The notes below the pieces were generated by a model. It saw nothing but the letters and a program-made list of their open reading frames with translations. It did no database searches and was not told the origin of the DNA. A stretch of 64,000 nucleotides of DNA from assembly GCA_022184915.1 (NCBI GenBank), contig JAGTJU010000007.1:124001-188000 (forward strand), written 5' to 3'. Of the stretch, positions 18,511 through 27,845 are shown in pieces (the first letter of the stretch is position 1; every line of letters starts with the position of its first letter). The stretch comes from Myxococcales bacterium (GTDB taxonomy: Bacteria > Myxococcota_A > Polyangia > Fen-1088). Made by a program: the position numbers and the translations under genes.

Positions 18511-20940
18511 ATGGTAGGGCTGCGGATATACCTGGTCAACGCGCTTGGGCGCACGCGCCGCGTGTTCCAGCGCGGTGCAAGAGGCCCTTTTTGGGCCCTT
18601 GCCATGCTGGCACTTTCCGTGGGCCTGACCTTCGTGCCGCTCTTCGATCTGCTGGGGTACGATTTTTCCTTCGCGATCGGACTGGTCACGGCGTTTGCGG
18701 CAGCGGATATCGGCCAGGGGGTCGTGGCCGCGGCGAGACGAGACAGAGATCAGGGCGACACGCGCGCCTCCTGGTCCTTGTCAGCGCTGGTGTCCCGCGC
18801 GGCCGTCGCCTCCTTGCTGCTCTTGGTACTGCCCCTCGTGGTGATCTGCCTGAACGCGTTCCGCGTTCGTAACTGCAACTTTGCCGTGGGGTTCGCCTTT
18901 TTGGGGCTTCTCCCGGTGAGCAGCGCCCTGGTGGCTGCGCCCGTCGGCGTGGCGGTCGGGCTTGCCTTTCCCCGCTGGGGGCGCCCCCTGGCGATGACTC
19001 TTCCCTTCGCCTCGATGGCATGGGCAGCGCTCCGCTTGTACGTCTCGCCCCCTGTGTACGCGCTCGATCCTTTCGGGGGCTTCTTTCCGGGCCCTCTTTA
19101 TGACGAGGCGCTCACCCCCCCCGCTCTGCTATGGCAATTCAGACTGGCGAACCTTGTTTGGGTCCTTGCCCTTTTGGCCGCGACTTTTCCCTTCTTTCGG
19201 CCAGAGGGTCCGCGCGGCCCTCGGCTCGTGTTGTCATGGGCGCAGCTTGCATCGGGTTTGCGAGCGGCGCGCCCCGCGTGGCGCGTGCTGGCGGCTTCGC
19301 TCGTGGTGGTGGCCCTGGCGACCTTCTTGGCCCGAGGCAGGCTGGGGTTTTCCCGCAGCCACGCCGACCTCGAGCGAGCCCTGCCGCGCACGCACGCGAC
19401 TCCCCATTTCGTCGTGCACAGGGATCCGCTCGACGGTCAACAGCCTGCCGAACTCGCGCTCTTTCTCGATGAGCTCGAGTTTCGGTACGCACAGCTACGC
19501 CACCTCCTCGCGTCCGAACCCGAGGGGCCGGTCACCGTGTTCCTGTTTCCCAGCGCAGAAGCCAAAAAGCACCTGGTGGGCGCGGGGGCCACGCTCTTCA
19601 CGAAGCCGTGGCGTCGGGAGATCTATCTGCAGGTCGAGGACTTCCCACCCAGCCATCTGCGACACGAGCTGGCCCACATCTTCGCCGCGCGTTTCGGAGA
19701 TCCGGTCTTCGGAATCAGCCTCCGTTGGTGGCCTTGGCCCCGTTTGGCCAGCGGCCTCGTCGAGGGCCTCGCCGAGGCGGCCGACTATACCGATCCGAGT
19801 GGGCAGGCCACACTGCACCAGGATGCGCGGAGCTTGGTGGAGGCGCGTCGCGCGCCGCCCATCGACGCCCTCGTGGGCGCGGGTTTCAGTGTGGTGGCAG
19901 GGCCCCGCGCTTACACGCTCGCGGCGTCTTTCTGCCGCTATCTGCTGGACACCTTCGGCGCCGAAAAGCTCAAACGCCTCTACGCAAGCGCCGGCGATTT
20001 CCAGACCGTCTACAGCCTCTCGCTGCCGGAACTCGAACAAAGGTGGTTGGCATTCTTGCGCGAGCAAGTCACGACCCTCGCCCAAAGAGCGGCCGCGGAA
20101 GAGCGGTACCGCCGCCCTGCCATCTTCGAGAAAGTCTGCGCCCGCGAGCTCGCTGCGCGGGTCGAGCGCGCCAGCCACCTACGCAGCTACGCGCCCGAAG
20201 AGGCCATGGCCCTGATGCGCTCCGTCTGTTCCGACGACCCTTATGAACCCACGTTCGTGCTCTCTTTCGCGTACGCGCAGGCGGCTGCCGATCAGAGCCA
20301 AGCCGCGCTCGCCACGCTGTCGGCGCTGCAAGCGCGGGATGATCTCACGCGCCCCCTTCGTCGCCGCGCCCTCAGCTTCCGGGCCAGCTTGTTGGTGGCG
20401 ACGAACCAGTTCGACAAAGCCCGCGAAGCCGAAACGCAGGCCCTCGCGCTCGCCACCGAAGAAGGTGACAGGCGGACCTCGTTGGCGCGCCTACGGGCGC
20501 TGTCCGAGCCCGCCGCCCGACAGACCCTGGGACGCGTGTTGTTCGGAGACTCACCCAGCACCAGCCTCGACGGGGCCCTTGCCCTTTATTTGCTCCAGGC
20601 CTTCGCGAACGCCTTCCCGGACGACCCTCTAGGCCCCTACCTCCTTGGGCGCCAGCTGGTGAACCGGGATCCCCGGATCGCCTTTTCACTTTTCTCGCAG
20701 GCTTGCCCGCAGGATGCCGGGGAAACGGAAACCTTGGCCTTCGGCCTCGAACCCGTGTTCCTGCGCGCGTGCTTTCGACAAAAGGGGGAAAGCGCCTACC
20801 GCGCAGGCCGCCACGGCGAGGCGCAAGCGGCCTGGCAGCGCGCCGCCGCCCTGGCCGTTACGGAAGCGGACCGGCTGCGCGCAGAGGACTACCTCGAGCG
20901 CATCGCCTGGGCCGCCGCGCGGGCCTCGAAAGACCGCTGA
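18511..20940 (+). CDS. Polytopic membrane metallopeptidase (clan MA) with C-terminal TPR region
   Basis: The ATG at 18511 is chosen because it opens the membrane region. An in-frame opening back to 18289 lies inside the PilZ gene and is dismissed. About seven hydrophobic segments (residues 25-280) precede a zinc peptidase domain with HELAH (His385, Glu386, His389) and a downstream Glu418 in GLVEGLAE, the gluzincin-type third ligand of the peptidase MA-like family. The rest (about 500-809) is helical and TPR-like, with repeated tandem Ala/Leu helices. Probably anchored in the inner membrane with the protease outside. Substrate unknown. A soluble relative lies at 31791. Confidence 0.85.
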   Translation: MVGLRIYLVNALGRTRRVFQRGARGPFWALAMLALSVGLTFVPLFDLLGYDFSFAIGLVTAFAAADIGQGVVAAARRDRDQGDTRASWSLSALVSRAAVASLLLLVLPLVVICLNAFRVRNCNFAVGFAFLGLLPVSSALVAAPVGVAVGLAFPRWGRPLAMTLPFASMAWAALRLYVSPPVYALDPFGGFFPGPLYDEALTPPALLWQFRLANLVWVLALLAATFPFFRPEGPRGPRLVLSWAQLASGLRAARPAWRVLAASLVVVALATFLARGRLGFSRSHADLERALPRTHATPHFVVHRDPLDGQQPAELALFLDELEFRYAQLRHLLASEPEGPVTVFLFPSAEAKKHLVGAGATLFTKPWRREIYLQVEDFPPSHLRHELAHIFAARFGDPVFGISLRWWPWPRLASGLVEGLAEAADYTDPSGQATLHQDARSLVEARRAPPIDALVGAGFSVVAGPRAYTLAASFCRYLLDTFGAEKLKRLYASAGDFQTVYSLSLPELEQRWLAFLREQVTTLAQRAAAEERYRRPAIFEKVCARELAARVERASHLRSYAPEEAMALMRSVCSDDPYEPTFVLSFAYAQAAADQSQAALATLSALQARDDLTRPLRRRALSFRASLLVATNQFDKAREAETQALALATEEGDRRTSLARLRALSEPAARQTLGRVLFGDSPSTSLDGALALYLLQAFANAFPDDPLGPYLLGRQLVNRDPRIAFSLFSQACPQDAGETETLAFGLEPVFLRACFRQKGESAYRAGRHGEAQAAWQRAAALAVTEADRLRAEDYLERIAWAAARASKDR

Positions 20941-20956
20941 ACGACGCGGCCTTGGC

Positions 20957-22768
20957 TCAGTTCACGGTCTCGACACCCGCCCCGGCGGCTTCTTCTCGTC
21001 CACCCGTCACCTTCGTGAGCAGCTTCAGGTTGTGCTTGGCGCCCTCGTGGCCAGGGTCGAGCGCAAGCGCCGCACCAAACTCGGCTTGCGCTTCTCTCAA
21101 GAGGCCGAGGCGCAAGGCCACCACACCCGCGGCGAAGCGAATCTGTGGATCCTGGGGGTCCGCTTCGGCAGCCGCCCGAAGCTCGTTGAGCGCATCGGCA
21201 TGTTGCTCCAAGGCTCGAAGCGCCACAGCGTAGTTGTAGCGAACCGAGGCTTTGTTCGGGCGGCTCCGTGCCGCCTTCATGAGAAGCCAGCGGGCCTCCT
21301 TGGCCCGCCCTTGTTCAAGCATCACGGCCCCCAGGTTCGACCAGGCCTCGGCCCGCAACTGAGGATGCTGAGCCGCTTCCGTGAACATGCGCTCGGCGGC
21401 CTCCAAGTTTCCCGCCTGGTGGTAAACCGCCCCCAAGAGAAACACGGGGCGTGGATCTTCGGGGACCAGCCGGCGCAGCCTCTCGTAGCGCTTCGCGGCT
21501 TCGTCCAACTGTCCTTCTTGCCGGGCCAGGTCACCCGCGATCTTGAGCGCCTCCTTGTGCCGGGGTTGACGCTCCAGCACCGCATCGTAGGAAGCCGCGG
21601 CCTCGGACAGACGCCCCTCGTTGAGGTAGGCCGCCGCCAAATCCAGGCGCGCAGTCACATTGTCGGGATCCAGCTTTACGATGGTCTCGAACTCCAAGAC
21701 GAGCGCCGCGCCGGCCTTTTGGGCCGAAAGCACCAACGTGAGCAAACGACGGGCTTGAAGGTCATCGGACTTCCGCTCCAGAACCGCCTCGAGCGCCGTG
21801 CGGGCCTCGGGAAGGCGCCCCGCAGCGTAGAGCAGTTCGCCGTAGCTGCGCCGTGCATGCCAGGCCCCCGGGTCGAGGGCGAGCAAACGCTCGAAGAGAG
21901 CCAGGGCTTCGGGTGACCCCGTATCGCGCTCGAGAGCAGAAAGCGCTGACAAGGCCGGAACGTAATCGGGGCGGTCATCGAGCGCCAAAGCGAACAAGGT
22001 ACGAGCATGTCCCGGGCGGTTGGCCTCGAGGTGAATCAAGCCCAGGTAGCGACGGGTCTCCGGCACCCGGGGATCAATCACCAACGAACGTGTGAGCCAG
22101 CGCGCCGCCGCTTCGGGCGCCTTCGCCATGCCTCCCAGGCCCAAATGGCTGGAAACACCGCGCGCGTAGAGCACGAATGCGTAGGCATCACGAGAAAACG
22201 GCGTTTGCGCGTGCCGGGGCTCGGCCTCGAAGTGCAGATGCGGAAGGCCGACAAACGCTTCGCGGGCCGCCTCGAGCACCAGACGGGGGGCGTCCTGCCG
22301 CGAACCCTCCCGGTGGGCCGTACTGGCCACTTCGCCGGCCCCTGGCGCGGCCGAGCGGACCGTCACGGTGACGGCGAGGCGCGTACCAGGGCGGGTGGCA
22401 AACTGACCACTCACGATCCAGGCCACGTCGTCGCGAGGCAGTGGCGCCTCGGCTCCGGGCGCCACCGCTGCCAAAAGCGACCGGGGTCCCACGAATCTCA
22501 ACGGGTGAGCGGTCCAGAAGCGATCGGCGACGAGAGCCGGCAAGCCCGCCTCGAGATAACGAAGCGCTCCCACTTTGTCCGAATTGTCGAACGGCTGAAC
22601 CACGAAGCCCTGGCTGGGCTGGCACATGCCCGGCACGTCGGCTTCAGCCGGCTCGTGACTCTCCTCTGCGCCCGTTGAGGCCGCACGCACGATGCGAGCG
22701 TCGAGCCCCCACGAAACACCGAGAGCGACCGTGAGACTTAAATTGACGAGCGCCTGCGAGCGGCTCAT
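20957..22768 (-). CDS. Exported TPR-repeat protein
   Basis: 603 aa. The N terminus (MSRSQALVNLSLTVALG, cleavage near VRAAS) is a signal peptide. Residues about 45-190 form an alpha/beta domain starting FVVQPFDNSDK, like the ancillary domain that precedes TPRs in several exported proteins. About ten TPR motifs follow (190-590), with repeated units such as AASYDAVLERQP and YNYAVALRALEQHADAL. Likely a periplasmic scaffold. It converges with the metallopeptidase gene (16 bp) and its start is 6 bp from the divergent penicillin-binding protein start. Confidence 0.88.
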   Translation of the reverse strand: MSRSQALVNLSLTVALGVSWGLDARIVRAASTGAEESHEPAEADVPGMCQPSQGFVVQPFDNSDKVGALRYLEAGLPALVADRFWTAHPLRFVGPRSLLAAVAPGAEAPLPRDDVAWIVSGQFATRPGTRLAVTVTVRSAAPGAGEVASTAHREGSRQDAPRLVLEAAREAFVGLPHLHFEAEPRHAQTPFSRDAYAFVLYARGVSSHLGLGGMAKAPEAAARWLTRSLVIDPRVPETRRYLGLIHLEANRPGHARTLFALALDDRPDYVPALSALSALERDTGSPEALALFERLLALDPGAWHARRSYGELLYAAGRLPEARTALEAVLERKSDDLQARRLLTLVLSAQKAGAALVLEFETIVKLDPDNVTARLDLAAAYLNEGRLSEAAASYDAVLERQPRHKEALKIAGDLARQEGQLDEAAKRYERLRRLVPEDPRPVFLLGAVYHQAGNLEAAERMFTEAAQHPQLRAEAWSNLGAVMLEQGRAKEARWLLMKAARSRPNKASVRYNYAVALRALEQHADALNELRAAAEADPQDPQIRFAAGVVALRLGLLREAQAEFGAALALDPGHEGAKHNLKLLTKVTGGREEAAGAGVETVN

Positions 22769-22774
22769 AGACGA

Positions 22775-25357
22775 ATGGTGGATGCAGGAGTGCGGAAGAC
22801 AAGTTTTCGCCCGCGAAGATGGCGTTTTTTCCCCGCTTTCCTGCGTGTGACGGCGCTTTCGCTGCTGGGAAGCGCCTTGTTGGGTGTAGGCCTCGGCGTG
22901 TGGATGTACCGAGAGTTCGCAGGAGATCTGCCAACGAACCTCTCGGTCTTGACGGACTACCGGCCCTTGCGCGCCAGCCAACTGTTGAGCGCGGATGGCG
23001 AAATCATCGGGGAGTTCTTCGTCGAAAAGCGCATTCTGGTGCCGATCGAACGTGTCCCGCAGGTCGTGCGACAGGCATTCGTCGCAGCGGAGGACGTTCG
23101 CTTTCATGACCACGGCGGTATCGACTACTTGGGGATTCTGCGCGCAGCCCTCGCCAACCTCCGCGCGGGGCAAGTGGTTCAAGGCGGGTCTACGATCACC
23201 CAGCAGGTCGCCAAGCTGCTGATCGTGGGGCAGGAGCGATCGTTGGCGCGGAAGATTCGCGAGGCCATGCTCGCGCATCGCATCGAGGCCCGCCTCGAGA
23301 AGGACCAGATCCTGGGCATCTACCTCAACCATGTTTACCTGGGGCACGGGGCGTACGGCGTCGCCGCCGCTGCCTCTGCTTACTTCGGCAAGAACACCGA
23401 CGATCTATCGGCTGCGGAAGCGGCCATGTTGGCTGCCATGCCCAAGGCGCCGGGACGCTCCACGCCCTTTCGAGACTTCAAAAGAGCGAAGTCGCGACAA
23501 CGCTACGTGGTCGATCAGATGGAGTCCCTGGGCTACCTGAACGCCGCCCAAGCCCGTCAGGCCCGCGAAGAGCCGCTCATCCTGGTTTCGCGCGGACGGG
23601 CGTTGCGAAACGTGGCGGCGCCCTACTTCGTGGAGGCCATGCGGCAGTACGTGGCCGATCGATACGGAGACGAGGATCTGCTGGAGAACGGCCTTCGCAT
23701 TCACACGACGCTCGACATGCGCCTACAACGTGCGGCGGAGGCTGCCGTCAGACGAGGGCTGGAGGACATCGAGAGGCGGCTCGGCTTTTCAGGGCCCATC
23801 GGCCATCTTGGAGGCGAGGAGCGACAGCGGATGCTCACGGGCGAGCCTCGGCCCTTCGGCCCCGCGGGCTTTTCCGTCGAGGATCCCGAACAGGCGGGGC
23901 TGCTCGTAGTACCCGCCACCCTGCGTGCGGTCGAGCTGGACGCGACCTCGCCGGGTGTGATCCTGCCGGAACGCACGGCCCAGGCGCTGGCGGGGGAAAC
24001 CCAGTTTGCGCAGCGCAAGGCCCAGCAACAAAGGCGCCCCAAGGCCCTGCAGAGCGCGCCGCCGCCCGACTTCGACCCGTCCACGATCTACGCAGCGATG
24101 ATCACGAACCTCGGTCGCAAGGTCACCGTGGCTTCGGGCATCCTGGAGGCGTCCTTGGACCCCGACGACGAAGCGCGCGTCCTGGCGTTCAGGGGAGCGG
24201 GGGGCGTTGGCCTCCAGGTAGGAGACGTGTTGCCCGTCTACTTCAGCGTTTCGGAGCCGACACCATCCCGCAAAAACGAGGGGCCCTTGCTCCGAGCCAG
24301 GCTCTCGGCCGCACCCACCGTTCAGTCCGCCCTGGTTGCGCTCGATCCCCAAAGCGGCCACCTGCTTGCGATGGTCGGCGGATACGATTACCAGGCCAGC
24401 CAGTTCAACCGGGCCCGCCAGGCCAGGCGCCAGGTCGGCTCGGCCATCAAGCCCTTCATCTACGGAGCCGCCGTTGAGGCAGGGCTGACGCCGCTCACGA
24501 TCCGCTACGACGTGCCGGTGAAGTTCCGCACGTCGAGCGGCGTCTGGGCGCCCAAGAACTATCGCCCCAACTACCTGGGGGCCGTCACCTTACGAACCGC
24601 GCTCGCCAAGAGCGTCAATACGGTAGCCGCCCAGCTGACGGCGCAGCTGGGGGTGACCCGTCTCATCGAGTTGCTGCGCCACGCGGGCGTGAGCTCGAAA
24701 CTGCCTCACGCCTTGTCGCTGTCACTCGGAACCGCCGACCTCAGTCTGGAAGAACTTTCGTATGCCATGGCCAGCTTTCCCGCCGGCGGGCGCCGCGTTC
24801 AGCCGCTCGCAGTGCTGCGGGTGGCGGACGCGGCCGGCAACGTCTTGGAGGACCACCGCAGCAGAGCCAGCGCCCCTGGACGTGAAGACGACCGGGTGGT
24901 CTCGCCCGAAACGGCGTTCGTCGTGACGGATATGATGCGAGCCGTGGCCGAAGAAGGAACCGCCCGCAAAGCCAAGGCGCTCGGCCGCCCGGTGGCCGGG
25001 AAAACCGGCACCTCGAACGGCTACCGGGACGCATGGTTCATCGGATTCGTGCCCGACCTGCTGTGCGGCGTTTGGGTGGGGCGTGACGACTTCAAACCCA
25101 TTGGCCACGACATGACGGGCGGGCAAACCGCATTACCGATCTGGCTCGACTTCATGACCGAAGCGCTCGGAGACAGCGCCCCGAAGGCGTTCGAGCCGCC
25201 GCCGGGCGTGCTTTTTGTCCGCGCGGACACTGAAAAGGGAGTCCCGGCCCCCCCAAGCCACCCGAAGAGCCGCCTCGTGCCGCTCAGGCGCGGCACCCTC
25301 CCTCCCGCATTCCGCGGCCCCGCGCACGCAGGCTCGTTCAATGACGCTCAGTTCTAG
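22775..25357 (+). CDS. Class A penicillin-binding protein (PBP1A type)
   Basis: Bifunctional peptidoglycan synthase of 860 aa. It has a short cytoplasmic N terminus and one membrane anchor (about 24-46). The GT51 glycosyltransferase domain has catalytic Glu106 in AAEDVRFHDHGG and the GGSTITQQ block. The transpeptidase has Ser556/Lys559 (GSAIK), the SVN triad and Lys743 in KTGTS. A long insert between the two domains (about 340-520) is typical of PBP1A proteins. The C-terminal tail is Pro/Arg-rich. An ORF-like extension on the opposite strand here is shadow. Possible name ponA/mrcA. Confidence 0.95.
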   Translation: MVDAGVRKTSFRPRRWRFFPAFLRVTALSLLGSALLGVGLGVWMYREFAGDLPTNLSVLTDYRPLRASQLLSADGEIIGEFFVEKRILVPIERVPQVVRQAFVAAEDVRFHDHGGIDYLGILRAALANLRAGQVVQGGSTITQQVAKLLIVGQERSLARKIREAMLAHRIEARLEKDQILGIYLNHVYLGHGAYGVAAAASAYFGKNTDDLSAAEAAMLAAMPKAPGRSTPFRDFKRAKSRQRYVVDQMESLGYLNAAQARQAREEPLILVSRGRALRNVAAPYFVEAMRQYVADRYGDEDLLENGLRIHTTLDMRLQRAAEAAVRRGLEDIERRLGFSGPIGHLGGEERQRMLTGEPRPFGPAGFSVEDPEQAGLLVVPATLRAVELDATSPGVILPERTAQALAGETQFAQRKAQQQRRPKALQSAPPPDFDPSTIYAAMITNLGRKVTVASGILEASLDPDDEARVLAFRGAGGVGLQVGDVLPVYFSVSEPTPSRKNEGPLLRARLSAAPTVQSALVALDPQSGHLLAMVGGYDYQASQFNRARQARRQVGSAIKPFIYGAAVEAGLTPLTIRYDVPVKFRTSSGVWAPKNYRPNYLGAVTLRTALAKSVNTVAAQLTAQLGVTRLIELLRHAGVSSKLPHALSLSLGTADLSLEELSYAMASFPAGGRRVQPLAVLRVADAAGNVLEDHRSRASAPGREDDRVVSPETAFVVTDMMRAVAEEGTARKAKALGRPVAGKTGTSNGYRDAWFIGFVPDLLCGVWVGRDDFKPIGHDMTGGQTALPIWLDFMTEALGDSAPKAFEPPPGVLFVRADTEKGVPAPPSHPKSRLVPLRRGTLPPAFRGPAHAGSFNDAQF

Positions 25358-25912
25358 CGGCGTGCGCACGAGGGGACGCGGCGACGGCAAGCGCGGGCCT
25401 CGTGGAGACAAAGCGGAAACGATCGACGACGGCTTCGTAAGCTCGAAGACACTCTGCAAACCTCCGAAACCATGAGGTTGCCGCCCGCGGCGACCTGGGT
25501 GCCACAATTCCGACCAAAGTTGATCAAGCCGCTTAAAGCTCGAACAGGCTCCGGCCGAGAACATCCTTCGCCCGGAACAGCCCGGATGGTTCATGACCAG
25601 CGTCCCAGCCCATGGCCAGCCTACCCTTCGTCGCCCCTGGACTTCGTCGTCAACGGCACGAAAGGCTCGACGGCGAAGGGTGGGATAAGCGCCCCCAATC
25701 TGGGACGACATAGGCCAACCTCGGTAAAAAACTAAAGAAAATCCTAACTTATGTATTTTGGTCTCAGCGCCAATGTCTTGACACCCATGACGCGATCGTT
25801 AAGATAGCGGACGGCGTTGGACCAGATACCAACCAGGTTCTTATCGCATTAACGCCAACCCGACCTGTGGGAGCCATTGAAGGCGAGCGCTCGAGCGCAC
25901 GCGGAGGATGAA
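25358..25912. other. Intergenic region between the PBP gene and the TolQ/ExbB cassette
   Basis: 555 bp with no convincing gene. The reading frames present on both strands have no recognisable domains and no good start signals. The region turns AT-rich from about 25720 to 25810, in sharp contrast to its surroundings, and this part holds the promoter at 25778-25805. A Shine-Dalgarno ggagg (25903-25907) precedes the ATG at 25913. Confidence 0.6.
25778..25805 (+). promoter_or_regulatory. Sigma-70-like promoter of the tolQ/exbB-tolR-tolR cassette
   Basis: A perfect -35 TTGACA (25778-25783), a 16-bp spacer and a -10 TAAGAT (25800-25805) sit in an AT-rich stretch. This predicts a start of transcription near 25812 and a leader of about 100 bases before the ATG at 25913. 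It is the best sigma-70 match I noticed in the window. Confidence 0.7.
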
Positions 25913-26548
25913 ATGCAAGGAATTTCCGAGTTTTTGGAGAAGGGCGGCTTCTTCATGTACATCAACCTGCTGTGCTCGGTGGTCACGATTACGATCATCG
26001 TGGACAGGGCGATCTTCTTCCTTGCGAAGGCCAGCGTGAACGCCAAAGCCTTCCTCGAACAGATCCGAAAGTTGGTGTTGGCCAACAACGTGGACCGCGC
26101 CGTGAAGCTTTGCTCCGCTACCAGCGCCCCCGTGGCCCAGGTCGCGAAGGCAGCCCTTCAGCGCGTGCACCGGGGCGAACTGGCGATCGCCCAGGCCATC
26201 GAAGAAACGTTGGTCGACGTCAGCCCCATGTTGAAGAAGCGCGTGCAGGTTCTGTGGTCGGTCGCAAACATCGCGACCCTCATCGGCCTCCTGGGTACCG
26301 TGGCCGGTCTCATCAAGGCGTTCGGCGCCGTGGCCGCGGCCAAGCCGGAAGAGCGGACCGCGATCCTCTCCGAAGGTATTTCGGAAGCGCTCAACAACAC
26401 GGCTATGGGTCTGTCCATCGCCGTGACCTGCATCATCGCTCACGCCTTCTTCTCGGCCGCTTCGAAGAAGCAGGTGTCGGACCTCGAAGGCTTCGCCATG
26501 AAGCTCGAGAACCTCCTGGCCGAGTCCTCCAAGGGCGGCCAGGCCTGA
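25913..26548 (+). CDS. TolQ/ExbB/MotA-family proton channel protein
   Basis: Inner-membrane stator subunit that uses the proton gradient to drive a partner. The ATG at 25913 has a good Shine-Dalgarno (ggaggatgaa). It has a first membrane helix (residues 15-36), a cytoplasmic helical domain, then two more helices with the family block IATLIGLLGTVAGLIKAF and the downstream GISEALNNTAMGLSIAV (the conserved Thr/Gly face of the channel). 211 aa. Followed by two TolR/ExbD genes, an arrangement like the aglR-aglQ-aglS gliding motor of Myxococcus, although a general TonB or Tol function is equally possible. Confidence 0.93.
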   Translation: MQGISEFLEKGGFFMYINLLCSVVTITIIVDRAIFFLAKASVNAKAFLEQIRKLVLANNVDRAVKLCSATSAPVAQVAKAALQRVHRGELAIAQAIEETLVDVSPMLKKRVQVLWSVANIATLIGLLGTVAGLIKAFGAVAAAKPEERTAILSEGISEALNNTAMGLSIAVTCIIAHAFFSAASKKQVSDLEGFAMKLENLLAESSKGGQA

Positions 26549-26644
26549 CCACATGGGAGCCGGAGTACGTCTTCCTGGGTGTGAAGACTTGCACCGGCTC
26601 TTGGTTCCCCCCTTCCGGTTTCAGACTCACACGAGCGAATCACG

Positions 26645-27160
26645 ATGACCAGACGCCAGGTGCGCGCCGCCATGAGGCGCATGCGAGAGCACGCCGAAGA
26701 GGCCGAGGAAGAGACGGGGGAGTTGAACCTCGTCCCCTACATGGACATCGTCACCAACATCATCATCTTTCTCCTCGCGTCCGTGGTGACCTCAGTTCCT
26801 CTCGGCAACGTCAACGTGTCTCTGCCCACTATCTCCAGCGGTGGCGGGGCTGCAGCCGACGAGCCCGAGAAGCCGCCGTTGAATCTGACAGTCACGGCCG
26901 GGCAAACCGGTTTTCTCATCGCGGCCTCGGGCGGTGTTCTTCCGGCAGTGCCCAAGAAGAACGACAAGTACGACTACGCCGAGCTCACGAAGAAGCTGAT
27001 GGAAATCAAAAAAGAGTTTCCAGACGAGACCAAGGCCACCTTCAACGCCGACGCAGGCACACCCTACACGATCGTCGTGGAGACGCTTGACGCCATGCGC
27101 GAGGACACCAACCACGGACTGATGTTTCCCGACGTGGTGTTCGCGGCCGGTATCTTGTGA
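26645..27160 (+). CDS. TolR/ExbD-family protein, first copy
   Basis: Biopolymer transport protein paired with the upstream TolQ/ExbB. An acidic cytoplasmic N terminus precedes one membrane helix with the proton-carrying Asp in LNLVPYMDIVTNIIIFLL (about 28-45). The rest is periplasmic, ending in the sheet-forming PYTIVVETLDAM and VFAAGIL. 171 aa, slightly longer than average. It is 96 bp after the TolQ gene and 48 bp before the second copy. Confidence 0.92.
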   Translation: MTRRQVRAAMRRMREHAEEAEEETGELNLVPYMDIVTNIIIFLLASVVTSVPLGNVNVSLPTISSGGGAAADEPEKPPLNLTVTAGQTGFLIAASGGVLPAVPKKNDKYDYAELTKKLMEIKKEFPDETKATFNADAGTPYTIVVETLDAMREDTNHGLMFPDVVFAAGIL

Positions 27161-27208
27161 TCGCTCCCGTGGTCTAGACGTACTCCTCGGACTCTTCAAG
27201 GACAACCA

Positions 27209-27766
27209 ATGTCGCTCGCGGGTGAAGAATTCAGTCGGTTGGAAGGGAAGAAGGCGATTCGGGCCTTCGCACGGCGCCTGGCCGAGCCAGACGTGATTCG
27301 TGAGCTCAACATCACGCCCATGATGGACATGATGACCATCATCCTTGTGTTCTTGTTGAAGTCCTTTTCGGCGAGCGCCACGAACATCAAGTTCGACTCG
27401 AACCTTCAGCTACCGCCCAGCACGACGCAACTCGCGGCACGTGAGGCTGTGGGCGTCACGATCACGAAGAACGTGGTGCTGGTGGAGGGCGATGCCGTCG
27501 CTCCCGTCAACCAGGGCAGGATCGATCCCACGCTCAAGCGGGACGGGGAAAACGGGTACTTCATCACGCCGCTCGTGGATATCCTCGAGCGGTACAACCG
27601 CAAAGAGCGCAAGGTGGCCGAGCTGACCGGCCAGGATTTCGACTCTCAGCTGATGGTGATCGCCGACGCCGACACACCCTACCGCCTGCTGACGGAGATC
27701 CTGTACTCGTGCGGCCAAGCGGGCTATCAAAACTATCGCCTCGTGGTTCTGAAGAGCAACGACTGA
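27209..27766 (+). CDS. TolR/ExbD-family protein, second copy
   Basis: Another TolR/ExbD protein (185 aa), distinct from its neighbour. The helix LNITPMMDMMTIILVFLLKSF (about 34-55) retains the essential Asp. The periplasmic part includes DTPYRLLTEILYSCGQAGYQNYRLVV, the typical TolR C-terminal fold. One Cys is present there. Together with the preceding two genes it forms a Q-R-R cassette that is closed by a strong terminator. Confidence 0.92.
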   Translation: MSLAGEEFSRLEGKKAIRAFARRLAEPDVIRELNITPMMDMMTIILVFLLKSFSASATNIKFDSNLQLPPSTTQLAAREAVGVTITKNVVLVEGDAVAPVNQGRIDPTLKRDGENGYFITPLVDILERYNRKERKVAELTGQDFDSQLMVIADADTPYRLLTEILYSCGQAGYQNYRLVVLKSND

Positions 27767-27810
27767 GCTCGCTGCTGTCTCCGTGCTGAGAACGAGGTTC
27801 CCGGCTGCGC

Positions 27811-27845
27811 ACGAAGCCCTCCCACCCGGAGGGCTTCGTCGTTTT
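27811..27845 (+). terminator. Intrinsic terminator of the TolQ-TolR-TolR cassette
   Basis: A 12-bp perfect stem (27811-27822 with 27828-27839; acgaagccctcc and its complement), a 5-base loop and then cgtttt. It lies between convergent genes. The T run favours the plus-strand transcript. Confidence 0.85.

Noticed and set aside
22769-23347. Upstream extension of the exported TPR protein into the PBP gene
   Set aside because: The signal peptide begins at 22768. The extension is antisense to PBP1A.
25133-25711. Minus-strand frame overlapping the PBP1A 3' end and the gap
   Set aside because: No domain, no ribosome site, and it runs opposite to a certain gene.
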